64,000 nt of DNA from Frischella japonica (GCF_014489845.1 NZ_JABURY010000013.1:1-64000), one strand, 5' to 3'. Counted from the first letter of the stretch, positions 25,100-36,025 are shown. The notes: generated by a model from the sequence alone, not told the origin. Numbers and translations: made by a program.

Positions 25100-26392
25100 A
25101 TGTCTATAGCAATTTTAGGTATTAATCATAAAACAGCGCCCGTTACAATAAGAGAAAAAATAACTTTTTCTCCCGATGTTATTGATAAAGCGTTGTATAG
25201 CTTAAAACAGCATCCATTAATTGAAGGATGTGTAATTTTAGCTACCTGTAACCGTACTGAAATTTATATAAGCTACCAACAACAATCAGATTGGGTTCGT
25301 GTAAAATATTCAGTTGAACAATGGTTAAGTCAATATCATCGGCTTGATCTGACTTTATATGCCAATAGTCTTTATTGCTATACTGATAAGCAAGCAATTG
25401 AGCATCTTATCAAAGTTGCCAGTGGTATTGATTCTATGATCATTGGCGAATCACAAATTTTAGGGCAGGTAAAGCAAGCTTATGCTAATGCTGATCAATT
25501 TCACTGTTTATCGGGTGAATTAACTAAGTTATTTCAACGCACCTTTCATATAGCCAAACGTATTCGTACCGAAACCCGTATCGGTTCGAGTTCGGCTTCT
25601 GTTGCATTTTCGGCTTGTCAAATTGCTAAGCAATTATTTACTAATCCGGCTAAGCTAAATGTTATGTTAGTTGGCGCTGGGGAAACTATAGAATTAATCG
25701 CCCGATATCTTAAACCTCATGGCTTTAAAAAAATTATTGTTGCTAATCGTACCCGAGAAAAAGCATTGAAACTTGCTAATTTATTGGATGCTGAAATTAT
25801 CGCTTTATCAGATATTCCATTCAGATTAAAAGAAGCAGATATTGTGATAAGTTCAACCGCCAGCCCTTTGCCTATTATCGGTAAAGGGATGGTTGAAAGT
25901 TCAATGGCTTTACGTAAACAGTTTCGGCATAACAGCCATGATAATGCTATGTTATTTATTGATTTAGCTGTTCCTCGTGATGTTGAAGGAGAAATTAGTT
26001 GTTTGCCTTATGTACATCTTTACACGATTGATGATCTCCAACAAATTGTCCAAACAAATTTGGAACAACGTATGATGGCAGCTAAAGAAGCTGAACAGAT
26101 CATTTATGAAGAAACAGAAATCTTTATGCAATGGTTACGCTCAAGAAATGCTGTTGCCTTAATTAAACAATATCGTTCTCAGGCCGAAATCATTAAATCC
26201 GAATTGACAATTAAAGCTATTAATGCAATTAAAGAGGGGCGGGATATTGATGAAATTATGGCTAAATTTTCCCATCAATTAACTAATCGTTTAATACATG
26301 CACCTACCCAATCATTGCTTCAGGCTGCCAGCCAAAATTGTCACAATTGTTTAGAAGTATTAAGTCACGGACTAGGGCTTAAAGAACATTAG
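25100..26392 (+). CDS. hemA: Glutamyl-tRNA reductase
   Basis: First step of the C5 heme pathway: reduces glutamyl-tRNA(Glu) to glutamate-1-semialdehyde with NADPH. Nucleophilic Cys50 lies in ATCNRTEIY. Also visible are GINHKTAPVTIREK, SGIDSMIIGESQILGQVKQA, the NADPH-binding VMLVGAGETIELIARYL near residue 190 and a C-terminal dimerisation helix ending LEVLSHGLG. Length 430 (E. coli 418). It leads hemA-prfA-prmC-kdsA and is divergent from lolB-ispE. Confidence 0.97.
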   Translation: MSIAILGINHKTAPVTIREKITFSPDVIDKALYSLKQHPLIEGCVILATCNRTEIYISYQQQSDWVRVKYSVEQWLSQYHRLDLTLYANSLYCYTDKQAIEHLIKVASGIDSMIIGESQILGQVKQAYANADQFHCLSGELTKLFQRTFHIAKRIRTETRIGSSSASVAFSACQIAKQLFTNPAKLNVMLVGAGETIELIARYLKPHGFKKIIVANRTREKALKLANLLDAEIIALSDIPFRLKEADIVISSTASPLPIIGKGMVESSMALRKQFRHNSHDNAMLFIDLAVPRDVEGEISCLPYVHLYTIDDLQQIVQTNLEQRMMAAKEAEQIIYEETEIFMQWLRSRNAVALIKQYRSQAEIIKSELTIKAINAIKEGRDIDEIMAKFSHQLTNRLIHAPTQSLLQAASQNCHNCLEVLSHGLGLKEH

Positions 26393-26475
26393 CAATGTTT
26401 AACTTGCCTTTCTTTTACAATTATATACACTCATGCAGAATAAAATTTTAACCGTTAATTAGGTATTATGTTTAT

Positions 26476-27558
26476 ATGAAACCGTCAATCATTGCAAAAC
26501 TTGAAACACTACAAGAACGTTTTGAAGAAGTACAAGCACTTTTATCTGATCCCAGTGTAATAGCTGATCAAGAACGTTTTCGTGCTTTATCAAAAGAATA
26601 TGCTCAGTTAACCGACGTTGTTAATTGCTTTACTCAATGGAAACAAGCTCAAGAAGATATTGAAACGGCTCAAATGATGTTATCAGATCCAGAAATGGGC
26701 GAAATGGCTCAGGATGAGTTGGCTCAAGCTAAAGAAAAAGTTGATCATTTAGAAACTCAATTGCAATTACTACTGTTACCAAAAGATCCCAATGATGAAT
26801 ATAACTGTTTTCTTGAAATTCGTGCCGGCACCGGAGGAGATGAAGCAGCTATTTTTGCGGGTGATCTAGCTAGAATGTATACTCGATATGCGGAGACAAA
26901 ACGTTGGCGTGTCGAAATACTCAGTTCAAGTGATGGTGAACATGGTGGATACAAAGAAGTGATTATGCTTGTTAGTGGTGACAATGTATACGGTAATTTA
27001 AAATTCGAATCAGGTGGTCATCGCGTACAACGTGTACCTGAAACAGAGTCACAAGGCCGTATTCATACTTCAGCCTGTACGGTGGCTATTTTACCGGAAG
27101 TGCCTGAAGCAGATTTACCTGAAATTAATCCTGCTGACTTGCGAATTGATACTTACCGTTCATCGGGTGCTGGTGGTCAGCATGTTAACACTACTGATTC
27201 TGCTATTCGTATAACACATATACCAACGGGTATTGTCGTTGAATGTCAGGATGAACGTTCTCAACATAAAAACAAAGCCAAAGCAATGTCCGTGCTTGCA
27301 GCAAGAATTCAAGATGCAGAAAGGCAAAGGCGTCAACAAGAAGAGGCGTCTACGCGTCGTAATCTTTTGGGATCAGGAGATCGTTCAGATCGTATTCGCA
27401 CCTATAATTATCCCCAAGGCCGAGTCACTGATCATCGTATCAATTTAACAATTTATCGCTTAGATGAAGTTATGCAAGGTAAATTAGAAATGCTAATTGA
27501 TCCTATCGTTCAAGAATATCAGGCAGATCAATTAGCGACACTTTCGGAACAAGAATAA
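26476..27558 (+). CDS. prfA: Peptide chain release factor 1
   Basis: RF1 reads UAA and UAG and triggers peptide release on the ribosome. Of 360 residues, the recognition tripeptide is P-E-T at 188-190, in place of the more usual P-A-T (only P and T are fixed in RF1). The catalytic GGQ is at 233-235 in [10 protein letters not shown], with [20 protein letters not shown] further on. Its stop overlaps the prmC start by one base; PrmC methylates this GGQ glutamine. Confidence 0.97.
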   Translation: MKPSIIAKLETLQERFEEVQALLSDPSVIADQERFRALSKEYAQLTDVVNCFTQWKQAQEDIETAQMMLSDPEMGEMAQDELAQAKEKVDHLETQLQLLLLPKDPNDEYNCFLEIRAGTGGDEAAIFAGDLARMYTRYAETKRWRVEILSSSDGEHGGYKEVIMLVSGDNVYGNLKFESGGHRVQRVPETESQGRIHTSACTVAILPEVPEADLPEINPADLRIDTYRSSGAGGQHVNTTDSAIRITHIPTGIVVECQDERSQHKNKAKAMSVLAARIQDAERQRRQQEEASTRRNLLGSGDRSDRIRTYNYPQGRVTDHRINLTIYRLDEVMQGKLEMLIDPIVQEYQADQLATLSEQE

Positions 27559-28394
27559 TGACCTATTTAGAATGGCTTAAACAGGCATCTTCAACACTTA
27601 AAGAGAGTGAAAGTCCAAAGCGTGATGCAGAAATTCTTTTGGGTTTTGTTACCAACAAATCTCGAACTTTTTTGATGGCCTTTAGTGAAACAGAATTAAC
27701 ACAATCACAATTAGACTCACTAAATACTTGTTTAAAACGTCGGCAAACCGGTGAACCTATTGCCTACATAACAGGAGTCAAAGAATTCTGGTCATTAAAA
27801 TTTCAAGTATCACCGTCAACATTAATCCCTAGACCTGATACTGAAAAATTAGTAGAAATTGCTTTAGAATATCTCCCTAAAGTACCCTGTGAAGTGTTGG
27901 ATTTAGGTACTGGAACTGGGGCGATTACTATTGCTATGGCTACAGAACGACAAGATTGCCTATTTACTGCGATAGAGAAAAATGAACAAGCATTAATACT
28001 AGCACAAGGTAATGCTAAATATAACGGCGTGAACAATGCTTATTTTTTACAAGGTAATTGGTATAAACCGATTAAAGGTCGGAAATTTTCGATGATTGTG
28101 AGTAATCCGCCATATATTGATTCAACCGATATACATCTCTCACAGGGTGATGTAAGATTTGAACCAAGAAGTGCTTTGGTGGCTGATGATGAAGGGTTAG
28201 CCGATATTAAAGTAATTGTTGCGGGAGCAACTAAACATCTTAATCAATATGGTTGGCTCTTGATTGAACATGGTTGGAAACAAGGTGAAGCAGTTAGAAC
28301 AATTTTCAAACAAAATGGTTTTCAATTAGTGGAAACCCATATCGATTATAGTGGTAATGATAGAGTAACAGTTGGTCGCTGGTTTAAACCATAA
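27558..28394 (+). CDS. prmC: Release factor glutamine methyltransferase
   Basis: SAM-dependent N5-methylation of the GGQ glutamine in RF1 and RF2. The SAM-binding loop DLGTGTGAI is at 115-123, and catalytic NPPY at 183-186 follows MIVS. The N-terminal helical domain contacts the release factor. Length 278 (E. coli 277). Coupled to prfA through an overlapping TAATG. Confidence 0.96.
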   Translation: MTYLEWLKQASSTLKESESPKRDAEILLGFVTNKSRTFLMAFSETELTQSQLDSLNTCLKRRQTGEPIAYITGVKEFWSLKFQVSPSTLIPRPDTEKLVEIALEYLPKVPCEVLDLGTGTGAITIAMATERQDCLFTAIEKNEQALILAQGNAKYNGVNNAYFLQGNWYKPIKGRKFSMIVSNPPYIDSTDIHLSQGDVRFEPRSALVADDEGLADIKVIVAGATKHLNQYGWLLIEHGWKQGEAVRTIFKQNGFQLVETHIDYSGNDRVTVGRWFKP

Positions 28395-28400
28395 TAATGA

Positions 28401-29276
<876 letters not shown>

Positions 29277-29301
29277 TTAACAGTCGCTGAATAAAATTAC
29301 A

Positions 29302-29333
29302 AAAAAGCGGAAATTAACATTATCCGCTTTTAT
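29302..29333 (+). terminator. Bidirectional terminator between kdsA and rraB
   Basis: AAAAGCGGA / TCCGCTTTT hairpin with an 11-base loop, A-rich upstream and T-rich downstream, between convergent genes. Confidence 0.75.
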
Positions 29334-29357
29334 TATATTGTTCTAATAGATCATTAA

Positions 29358-29750
29358 TTAATGAAAAGTACTTTCGTCTTCTATCATGTCATCCTCATCT
29401 TCACCATCTTCGAAATAGGTTCCCCAACCATCATAGGTCACATTATATTGACAAATTAAATTAATGATCTGTTCTATTTGGCTATTGATTAGGCTGGCAT
29501 CAAGCGGAATCTCTGAGATTATATCGCAACATATTATCGGTTGATTATCCTCATCTTCCATTTCTTCTGGATCTGTTACTTCATAACCCAATTTAAAGGC
29601 TTCTACTGCTACTTTTTCTAATGTGTCAAAATCAATTGATGAAATATGATGTTCAATTAAATACAATGCATCTGGATCGCTGCCGTCAGAAAGTAGTTCT
29701 TCAATAATTGAATCTGTCTCTTTTTGTGCTAAAGCAATTTCTGTTTTCAT
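29358..29750 (-). CDS. rraB: Ribonuclease E inhibitor RraB
   Basis: A 130-residue very acidic protein ([32 protein letters not shown]). Family members bind the C-terminal scaffold of RNase E and modulate RNA decay. [20 protein letters not shown] and [13 protein letters not shown] are typical RraB segments. It is divergent from rnm and convergent with kdsA. Confidence 0.9.
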   Translation of the reverse strand: MKTEIALAQKETDSIIEELLSDGSDPDALYLIEHHISSIDFDTLEKVAVEAFKLGYEVTDPEEMEDEDNQPIICCDIISEIPLDASLINSQIEQIINLICQYNVTYDGWGTYFEDGEDEDDMIEDESTFH

Positions 29751-29839
29751 AATTTACCTGTTTAGTAATAAATACTTTGTGTGGTATATTACACGTTTCT
29801 AATGTAAAGAATAACCTTTTTATCGATAAAGTAGGATTA

Positions 29840-30697
29840 ATGACCTTAATTAACGCGATTGGAGCGTTACAATATGATCTTCATTGTCATTCTAAGGCAT
29901 CTGATGGCATATTAACCCCATCTCAAGTTGTCCAAAGAGCGGTTAATAATCAAGTCGATGTTTTGGCGATTACTGATCATGACACCATCAACGGCTTAAA
30001 TGAAGCGCACCAATATATTCAAGCGAATTGTTTACCAATTAAATTAATTAATGGAGTAGAGATATCAACATTATGGAAAAATACTGAAATACATATTGTT
30101 GGATTAAATATTGATATTAATAATCCACAACTAAATTCATTATTGGCGTCTCAAGCGCAATGTCGAATCGACCGAGCGTTACAAATTAGTCATAAGCTTA
30201 AAAAAGTCAGCATAGATCATGCTTATGAAAATGCGTTAATATATGCACAAGGTGATATTGTTTCCCGTGCTCATTTTGCCCGTTTCTTAGTGGATAAAGG
30301 TTACGTTAAGGATATAAAACGCGCATTTAAAAAATATCTAGGAAAGTCAGGTTATGCTTATGTATCCCCGAAATGGACGACGATAGAAGGGGCGATTAAA
30401 ATTATTCATCAAGCAAATGGTCAAGCTGTTTTAGCTCATCCATCAAGGTATGATTTTACGGTAACTAAAATGCAAACATTAATCAATTACTTCAAAGAAA
30501 ATGGCGGTGATGGTATGGAAGTTTCACAAAGTCGGCAAACATTAGAGGATCTTAAACTATTAGCACATTTTGCAAATAAGTTTGGTTTATTTGCTTCTCA
30601 AGGCTCTGATTTTCACGATCTTAATAATTATTTAGATCTTGGAAAAACACAGCCATTACCATCTAATGTCAAACCAATATGGCATAATTGGTCTTAA
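29840..30697 (+). CDS. rnm: PHP-domain 5'-3' exoribonuclease RNase AM (YciV/TrpH)
   Basis: PHP phosphoesterase; the E. coli homologue trims 5' ends of rRNA and degrades short RNAs. Metal ligands appear as DLHCHSKASDG near residue 14, ITDHD near 45, ISRAHF-like IVSRAHFARFL in the middle and GSDFHD near the end. I use ATG 29840, with AGGA six bases upstream, instead of an in-frame ATG 63 bases earlier; it matches the family start and gives 285 residues. Followed by yciO as in E. coli. Confidence 0.88.
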   Translation: MTLINAIGALQYDLHCHSKASDGILTPSQVVQRAVNNQVDVLAITDHDTINGLNEAHQYIQANCLPIKLINGVEISTLWKNTEIHIVGLNIDINNPQLNSLLASQAQCRIDRALQISHKLKKVSIDHAYENALIYAQGDIVSRAHFARFLVDKGYVKDIKRAFKKYLGKSGYAYVSPKWTTIEGAIKIIHQANGQAVLAHPSRYDFTVTKMQTLINYFKENGGDGMEVSQSRQTLEDLKLLAHFANKFGLFASQGSDFHDLNNYLDLGKTQPLPSNVKPIWHNWS

Positions 30698-30731
30698 TAA
30701 CATTGTAATTTTATAATGAGTAATATTCGCT

Positions 30732-31352
30732 ATGGCACAAATGTTTTATATTCATCCAGATAATCCCCAAAAACGGTTACTTGAACAAGTTGTTTATATA
30801 TTAAATAATCATGGGGTTATTGCATTTCCAACTGACTCTGGTTATTCATTAGGTTGTACATTAGATAATAAAAATGGTGTTGATAGAATATGTAAGATCA
30901 GGGAGTTGGAAAAAAACCATCATTTCACCTTAATGTGTCGTGATTTATCAGAATTATCCTCATATGCTTATGTTGATAATTCAACTTTTCGATTACTTAA
31001 AAATAATACACCCGGTCAGTATGTTTTTATTCTAGCAGCTAATAAAGAAGTACCTAGACGATTAATGAATGAAAAACGTAAAACCATTGGTTTACGTATT
31101 CCTGATAATAAAATTGATCTAGCGTTATTAGGATTATTAAATCAACCATTAATGACGACAAGTTTAATTTTACCCCATGACGATTTTGCTCAATCCGACC
31201 CCGAAGAGATTGACAATAATATAGGACATCAACTTGAAGCAATTATTCATGGTGGTTATATAGGCCAACAACCAACAACCATTATTGATTTAACACATGA
31301 TTATCCAGAAATTATCCGAGCAGGCAGTGGTGATGTAACTCCATTTATCTAA
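30732..31352 (+). CDS. yciO: YciO, Sua5/YrdC-family protein
   Basis: A 206-residue member of the YrdC fold: GVIAFPTDSGYSLGCTL holds the nucleotide-binding segment, followed by TLMCRDLSELSSYA and RKTIGLRIPD. YrdC/Sua5 makes threonylcarbamoyl-AMP for tRNA t6A; YciO is a paralogue with poorly defined role. It lies 34 bp after rnm. Confidence 0.9.
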   Translation: MAQMFYIHPDNPQKRLLEQVVYILNNHGVIAFPTDSGYSLGCTLDNKNGVDRICKIRELEKNHHFTLMCRDLSELSSYAYVDNSTFRLLKNNTPGQYVFILAANKEVPRRLMNEKRKTIGLRIPDNKIDLALLGLLNQPLMTTSLILPHDDFAQSDPEEIDNNIGHQLEAIIHGGYIGQQPTTIIDLTHDYPEIIRAGSGDVTPFI

Positions 31353-31384
31353 GAATAATAAAAAATTAAGTGAGAAAAATAATA

Positions 31385-32083
31385 ATGATTAAAAGGGTAA
31401 TGTTAAGTTTATTAATAATAAGTAGTCTACTATTAATTATCACAGTTTTTTTATTTATTAAACAACTTGCTTTTATTAATCATTCTGATCAGGCACAGGG
31501 TATTGTTATTAATTTTCGGATCAGTTATTTGGAGGATGGTAGAGGAAATAAAAATCGCTATTATCATCCAATCGTAAAATACATTAATAAAGACGGTCTA
31601 GCGGCTTATTTTCTTTCAGATATAGGGCATAGAACACCCCAATATGAATTAGGCGAACCGGTTGATGTGCTTTATACGATAAATCATGCTGAAATTAATA
31701 GTTTTAAATCCCATTGGTCATTAGTGATTTTACTAGGCATATTGGGCATTATTCCTTTCTTGATTACTATAGGATTTTTTTGTTATATTTACTTGAGAAA
31801 TAAGCAAAAAAATTGGCTAATTGATAACGGAAAATATCTTGAAACTTCGATATTATCCATCGAAACAACTTCATTTTTAAATTTTGTCGGTCATTCTTAT
31901 GTCATTTATAGTGAATGGGTAGATGAAATGCAGCCAGATGTTGTCCATATATTTAGAAGTGAAAATATAAAATTTAATCCAGAATTTTATATTAAGGATA
32001 ATAAAACCATTAATGTCTATGTTGATATCCAAAAGCCACGACGTTATTACATGGATATTCAATTTTTACCAAAAGTTTATTAA
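31385..32083 (+). CDS. DUF3592 membrane protein
   Basis: ATG 31385 is preferred to GTG 31370. Membrane helices lie near residues 5-25 (LLIISSLLLIITVFLFIKQL) and 116-137 (LVILLGILGIIPFLITIGFF). The region between (AQGIVINFRISYLEDGRGNK, YHPIVKYI, YELGEPVDVLY) matches the DUF3592 pattern. The 95-residue tail is polar and probably cytoplasmic. No function is known. It replaces the yciQ position seen between yciO and rluB in E. coli. Confidence 0.65.
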   Translation: MIKRVMLSLLIISSLLLIITVFLFIKQLAFINHSDQAQGIVINFRISYLEDGRGNKNRYYHPIVKYINKDGLAAYFLSDIGHRTPQYELGEPVDVLYTINHAEINSFKSHWSLVILLGILGIIPFLITIGFFCYIYLRNKQKNWLIDNGKYLETSILSIETTSFLNFVGHSYVIYSEWVDEMQPDVVHIFRSENIKFNPEFYIKDNKTINVYVDIQKPRRYYMDIQFLPKVY

Positions 32084-32123
32084 GCAACGAACATGATACC
32101 TGTGAAGGTAGCAAGAGGAGATT

Positions 32124-32966
32124 ATGAAAAGTATCAAAGACAAAACAGAAAAGTTACAAAAAGTTTTAGCAAATTTGGGACACGGTTCACGTCGGGAAGT
32201 CGAAGGTTTAATTCAAGCAGGAAAAATTAGTGTCAATGGACAATTAGCCAAATTAGGTGATCGTATTGATGTCCAAACACAACCTAAAATCCGAATAAAT
32301 GGACACCTAATTTCAACCAGAATGAAAGAACAAGATATTTGTCGAGTCCTTATTTATTATAAACCAGAAGGTGAGATCTGTTCCCGTCATGATCCTGAAG
32401 GGCGAGCAACAGTTTTTACAAATTTGCCAAGATTAAAAAATGCCCGTTGGATTAATATTGGTCGCTTAGATATTAATACCTCTGGATTATTATTATTTAC
32501 TACTGATGGTGAATTGGCTAACCGCCTTATGCATCCTCGTAATGAGATTGAACGTGAATATGCAGTTCGTGTGTTTGGACAAGTAAATGATGAGCAAATC
32601 AATCAACTTAGAAAAGGTGTACAGTTAGAGGATGGTCCTGCCGCATTTAAATCTATTCAATCTCAAGGGGGAGAAAATGCCAATCAATGGTTCAATGTGG
32701 TGATAACCGAAGGACGTAATCGGGAAGTTCGCCGTATGTGGGATGCTGTTGGAGTAAAAGTGAGTCGTCTTATGCGGATCCGTTATGGCAATATTATTTT
32801 ACCTAAAAGATTACCACGTGGTGGATGGACAGAACTTAATATTAATGATGTTAACTATTTACGTGAAAAGGTTGGATTAGCAGCTGAAGAAAAAAGCTTT
32901 TTAACACCAGAACAACGTAAAAACAAATATAAACGTATTAAAGCAAAACGACCAATCAAAAGTTAG
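32124..32966 (+). CDS. rluB: 23S rRNA pseudouridine(2605) synthase
   Basis: An N-terminal S4 RNA-binding domain ([20 protein letters not shown]) is followed by an RsuA/RluB-type synthase domain. Catalytic Asp116 sits in [27 protein letters not shown] and [16 protein letters not shown] follow. The basic tail is [15 protein letters not shown]. RluB modifies U2605 in the peptidyl transferase region. 280 residues, start preceded by AAGAGGAG. Confidence 0.93.
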   Translation: MKSIKDKTEKLQKVLANLGHGSRREVEGLIQAGKISVNGQLAKLGDRIDVQTQPKIRINGHLISTRMKEQDICRVLIYYKPEGEICSRHDPEGRATVFTNLPRLKNARWINIGRLDINTSGLLLFTTDGELANRLMHPRNEIEREYAVRVFGQVNDEQINQLRKGVQLEDGPAAFKSIQSQGGENANQWFNVVITEGRNREVRRMWDAVGVKVSRLMRIRYGNIILPKRLPRGGWTELNINDVNYLREKVGLAAEEKSFLTPEQRKNKYKRIKAKRPIKS

Positions 32967-33125
32967 AGTTGAATTAATCTAAATTTGGCTATTAAAATTT
33001 ACTAATAGCCTTGTTAACATTTAGATTGATGATATTTTAATACAATAGCAAGGAAAACGTTAAAATTTATTGACTGAATAAATATGCCTTATATAATACC
33101 TAACGCAAGAGTCAATCCAAACTAA

Positions 33126-33202
33126 GTCTCCTTAGCTCAGCTGGATAGAGCAACGGCCTTCTAAGCCGTAGGTCACAGGTTCGAATCCTGTAGGGGACGC
33201 CA
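33126..33202 (+). tRNA. tRNA-Arg (anticodon TCT)
   Basis: A 77-nt cloverleaf with encoded CCA. Acceptor GTCTCCT pairs with AGGGGAC (one G-U). The anticodon loop CTTCTAA gives TCT, decoding AGA/AGG. The T arm contains GGTTCGAATCC. It resembles E. coli argU, a classic integration site, and an integrase remnant follows. Confidence 0.95.
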
Positions 33203-33208
33203 TTCCAT

Positions 33209-33356
33209 CAACGACTCAATACGACTCAATACGATTAAAGCCTTATTTAACCTGATGTTTTAATGTTTTCAATGCGACCGAATACGATTCTATACGATTG
33301 ACAACGACAATCTATTAACGGTATATTTACGGTATATTTTAATACCGCAACAAAAA
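33209..33356 (+). repeat. Iterated short motifs next to the tRNA
   Basis: ACGACTCAAT occurs twice in tandem, then ACGATT, and further on AATACGATTC, TATACGATTG and ACAACGAC; a GGTATATTT pair follows at 33320-33338. They resemble arm-type integrase sites of tRNA-targeting elements. Confidence 0.4.
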
Positions 33357-33367
33357 ATACCGTAATA

Positions 33368-33517
33368 ATGCTAACTATAAAAGCCATCGATTCAGCAAAA
33401 CCCAAAGATAAGCCCTATAAGTTACCAGATTTTGAAAGCTTATATTTGTATATTACGCCATCAGGGACTAAGTCATGGCGATACGATTATCAGTTCAACG
33501 GTAAAAGACGCCATTAA
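33368..33517 (+). pseudogene. N-terminal remnant of a P4-type integrase
   Basis: Forty-nine codons reading MLTIKAIDSAKPKDKPYKLP, then SLYLYITPSGTKSWRYDYQFNGKRRH, the N-terminal arm-binding (DUF4102) domain of P4-family tyrosine integrases, which normally exceed 380 residues. It stops just after the domain. Its place 165 bp after tRNA-Arg is the expected one for an integrase at an attachment site. Confidence 0.8.
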
Positions 33518-33529
33518 AACATAAAATAA

Positions 33530-33673
33530 TCAATTAGTTATGCCGGCAAAGTTTAAGCTTTGGTTATTTTTATTACTATTTTGTGACCAAATTGTGACTG
33601 CATTAGGAAGTTGACTTAAATAATCAGCATTCAAATGAGCGTATCCTTTCACTATTTCAAGTGTGTCCCAGCC
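33530..33673 (-). pseudogene. C-terminal remnant of a second phage-type integrase
   Basis: On the minus strand this reads GWDTLEIVKGYAHLNADYLS and ends with a stop at 33530-33532. GW-(x)-(x)-(x)-EIVKxYAHL is the C-terminal motif of tyrosine recombinases, including the nucleophilic Tyr. It faces the integrase N-terminus at 33368, so the two pieces cannot belong to one gene in its original order. Confidence 0.75.
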
Positions 33674-33881
33674 CTAACTTTTTAGGAATAAATAGAGGTG
33701 TTCTGCTTTGAACATGCCAGTTCACCAATATGTGCAGTAAATCATGAAAATGAAAATCTGAATCAAATTTAACATGACGGTAACAGCAAGCGATTTAGCT
33801 AATACGGCTGGCGCAGTGGAAAATATTTTAGGGGATCAACTTAGGGACACAAATGCTCAATAGATGCTGTGAGGTAAGAGA

Positions 33882-33995
33882 ATGATTAGTAATTTATTTA
33901 ATCTCGGGGAACTAGTTAATATCTGTCTTGCCGGTTTAATAGCGGTTGTTTGCACTTGTAGAGCTGTAGAGCTCTTCGTCAAGTTCGCCAACTAA
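33882..33995 (+). CDS. Possible 37-residue membrane peptide
   Basis: ATG with GAGG eight bases upstream. The product (ISNLFNLGELVNICLAGLIA, then VVCTCRAVELFVKFAN) has one membrane helix. It lies in the phage-like scar. Only the ribosome-binding site and hydrophobic profile support it. Confidence 0.3.
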   Translation: MISNLFNLGELVNICLAGLIAVVCTCRAVELFVKFAN

Positions 33996-34002
33996 TTTTT
34001 TA

Positions 34003-34601
34003 AAAGATGGTAGTTTCGTTAGTGATCATAATATTATCAACCCTGTTTGCATTACGTTTAATGGGGTTATGTCTGATATGTATATTAAGCTTGATTCAAC
34101 TGTTTCTTAGATCGTTGAATCAACACAGGCGATAGGGAGTGTTACCAGTTAATTTTCTAGCAACTAGATGGTGTATCAACTGCAAAAAATAAATGAGATT
34201 GCTAACAAGATAAATGATAAATTGAATAAAATTGATAGTGCTGTAAACTCTGCCTATAATGTTGTTGATTTATTTGGCAACCAAAGTGGCGGAATAGCTG
34301 AGCAATTCGTTATAGCGATGGATACATTAGTTAATTGCAGGCAATTAGCAACAATAGAAACTCGATTTAAATCATATAACAATATTATGATCTCTTTTTT
34401 ACCACTTTTTGATTAACGGCAAAGGAAGTCCGCGTTGTTCAGACTGTATTATGCACTGATTTAACTAAGTACATGAAAAATCCATCAAGTTCAACCCCGA
34501 CAGCTAGCAATGTTGACAAAGGTGTTCAGTCAAGTGGAAACGTGAGAGATTTATATAAACAATCAACACTTAGCGGTGTTTTTGAATGGATTATAAAATA
34601 A
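34003..34601 (+). pseudogene. Decayed phage structural-type gene
   Basis: One register gives DGSFVSDHNIINPVCITFNG, three in-frame stops between 34111 and 34167, then LQKINEIANKINDKLNKIDS and VDLFGNQSGG to 34416. The following register continues as LTAKEVRVVQTVLCTDLTKY and GVFEWIIK to a stop at 34599-34601. DG-F-V-S-DH-I-N-P resembles phage tail or baseplate proteins; that label is tentative. An intact 82-codon frame from ATG 34168 may still be read. Confidence 0.45.
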
Positions 34602-34635
34602 TTAACGAAATTGAATATAATAAAAGGGGTGAAAA

Positions 34636-35265
34636 GTGAAAAAACTGATATTAATAGCAGTGGCATTTGTATTATTTGGTTGTAAAGTGGATTTGTCAAC
34701 AGATGTAAATTATAGCGATGTTGTTAGTGATGAGCCTAAAACAATTGATGCTAATTTAATAGTAGAAGTTATGAGTTGTAGTGATTATCAAGATTCACGT
34801 AAAGAATCTGAAACATTGATAGAAGCTAAGAAAATGGTGCTATCAATATTTGACGAAGCTAAATATATTGAGTGTTATCGTGAAAAAATGAATTCAAAAG
34901 CACTATTTAAGATTTCAATAACAGTAGGAGGAAAAGATAAAACTGGAGATATTCAAATATCTGCTCCAGATAAAACAACTGTTTTAGTTCAAGTATCTGA
35001 TCAGTTTGTAAACATGGTTAACTTATCTAAAAGTAAATCGATTATTAATATTAAGCCTAATTTATCATTTAGCATTAAGAATGATATAAATAAAGAAATA
35101 GACTTTTCAATCTATGGGGCATTTATTAATGGTGATGGTTATTCTTATGCATTAGCATCTATCCCACCAGAGTCAGCACCAAATATAAAACTTTCAAATG
35201 CAAGTATTGATCATTTATTCAAAGCTAAATTTGCAATAGTTGGCGCTTTTAAACCTAGAGATTAA
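34636..35265 (+). CDS. Phage-associated lipoprotein
   Basis: A GTG start with AAAAGGGGTG upstream and the signal MKKLILIAVAFVLFGCKVDL, lipidated Cys16. The 209-residue protein carries a KVDLSTDVNYSDVV start that I associate with lipoproteins of tailed-phage regions. The rest (KFKAKFAIVGAF-like end HLFKAKFAIVGAFKPRD) is unrecognised. It follows a decayed phage gene and is closed by a strong terminator, so it may be the expressed survivor of the element. Confidence 0.6.
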   Translation: MKKLILIAVAFVLFGCKVDLSTDVNYSDVVSDEPKTIDANLIVEVMSCSDYQDSRKESETLIEAKKMVLSIFDEAKYIECYREKMNSKALFKISITVGGKDKTGDIQISAPDKTTVLVQVSDQFVNMVNLSKSKSIINIKPNLSFSIKNDINKEIDFSIYGAFINGDGYSYALASIPPESAPNIKLSNASIDHLFKAKFAIVGAFKPRD

Positions 35266-35284
35266 TGCGAATTACATTTATAAC

Positions 35285-35312
35285 ACAACCCGCTTTGGCG
35301 GGTTTTTTATTA
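35285..35312 (+). terminator. Intrinsic terminator
   Basis: AACCCGC / GCGGGTT hairpin with a four-base loop and six T, 20 bp after the lipoprotein. Confidence 0.85.
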
Positions 35313-35331
35313 CTTAAAATAAGGTAAAACA

Positions 35332-35659
35332 GTGTTAAAAATACAAGACATATTAAATGATCCAATTTAAATACGTTTAATCTTATTTCAAGAAACAAAA
35401 ATCAATCTCCAATTAAATTTTTTGAATTATCTGGCATATGGATCATGAATGTAAATTATAAAAAAATCAATAAACGGCATTAAATTATCACTTGGCACAC
35501 TACAAATTAGTCTGCAATTTAACATTTGATTTTGCTGTTGCTGGTGACGATGGATTAGCCCCATATCACATTGATGATTTTTTAAATGCTCGTTATCACC
35601 ACTACATTATTAAGCTTAATGATATGGAGAGAATAGGAGGCGAACCTGTGGAGGTTTAA
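35332..35659 (+). pseudogene. Decayed phage-type gene
   Basis: It starts GTG after AAGG (MLKIQDILNDPI, stop). In other registers it continues with pieces such as KFFELSGIWIMN and an ending FDFAVAGDDGLAPYHIDDFL, then KLNDMERIGGEPVEV, stopping at 35657-35659. It directly follows the lipoprotein unit, so I count it as part of the same scar. Confidence 0.4.
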
Positions 35660-35809
35660 ATGAAATTCTATCGTGGATTAGTGAAACTTACCTCATTAAA
35701 ATTTAATGAGGTATGGTGTTAAATAGCATTTTAATATGAATTATATCAAAACACACCCTATAAGGCAGGTATTCCCCTATAATAACTCGATGTGACTAAA
35801 ATTATTTTA

Positions 35810-36013
35810 CTAGTTATATTTACTTTTATAAATTGCATTGGCATAGTCAACCATACGGCTAGTTAAAAAAACATCCAGTAACCATCCGATTCCAAATAGA
35901 CCACAGGTAAGAAACCAAATTATCCCAGTAATCCATTTACCACAATACATACGATGAACACCTAGAAACCCTAAAAAAAACCATAATATATATGCTAAAC
36001 TTTTATCTTTCAT
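35810..36013 (-). CDS. TM2-domain membrane protein
   Basis: The start MKDKSLAYILWFFLGFLGVH at ATG 36013 is preferred over one four codons upstream. HRMYCGKWITGIIWFLTCG and GIGWLLDVFLTSRMV complete a standard two-helix TM2 domain; 67 residues. TM2 proteins are small inner-membrane proteins of unclear function, common beside mobile elements. Confidence 0.85.
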   Translation of the reverse strand: MKDKSLAYILWFFLGFLGVHRMYCGKWITGIIWFLTCGLFGIGWLLDVFLTSRMVDYANAIYKSKYN

Positions 36014-36025
36014 CTTTATTCTCAA

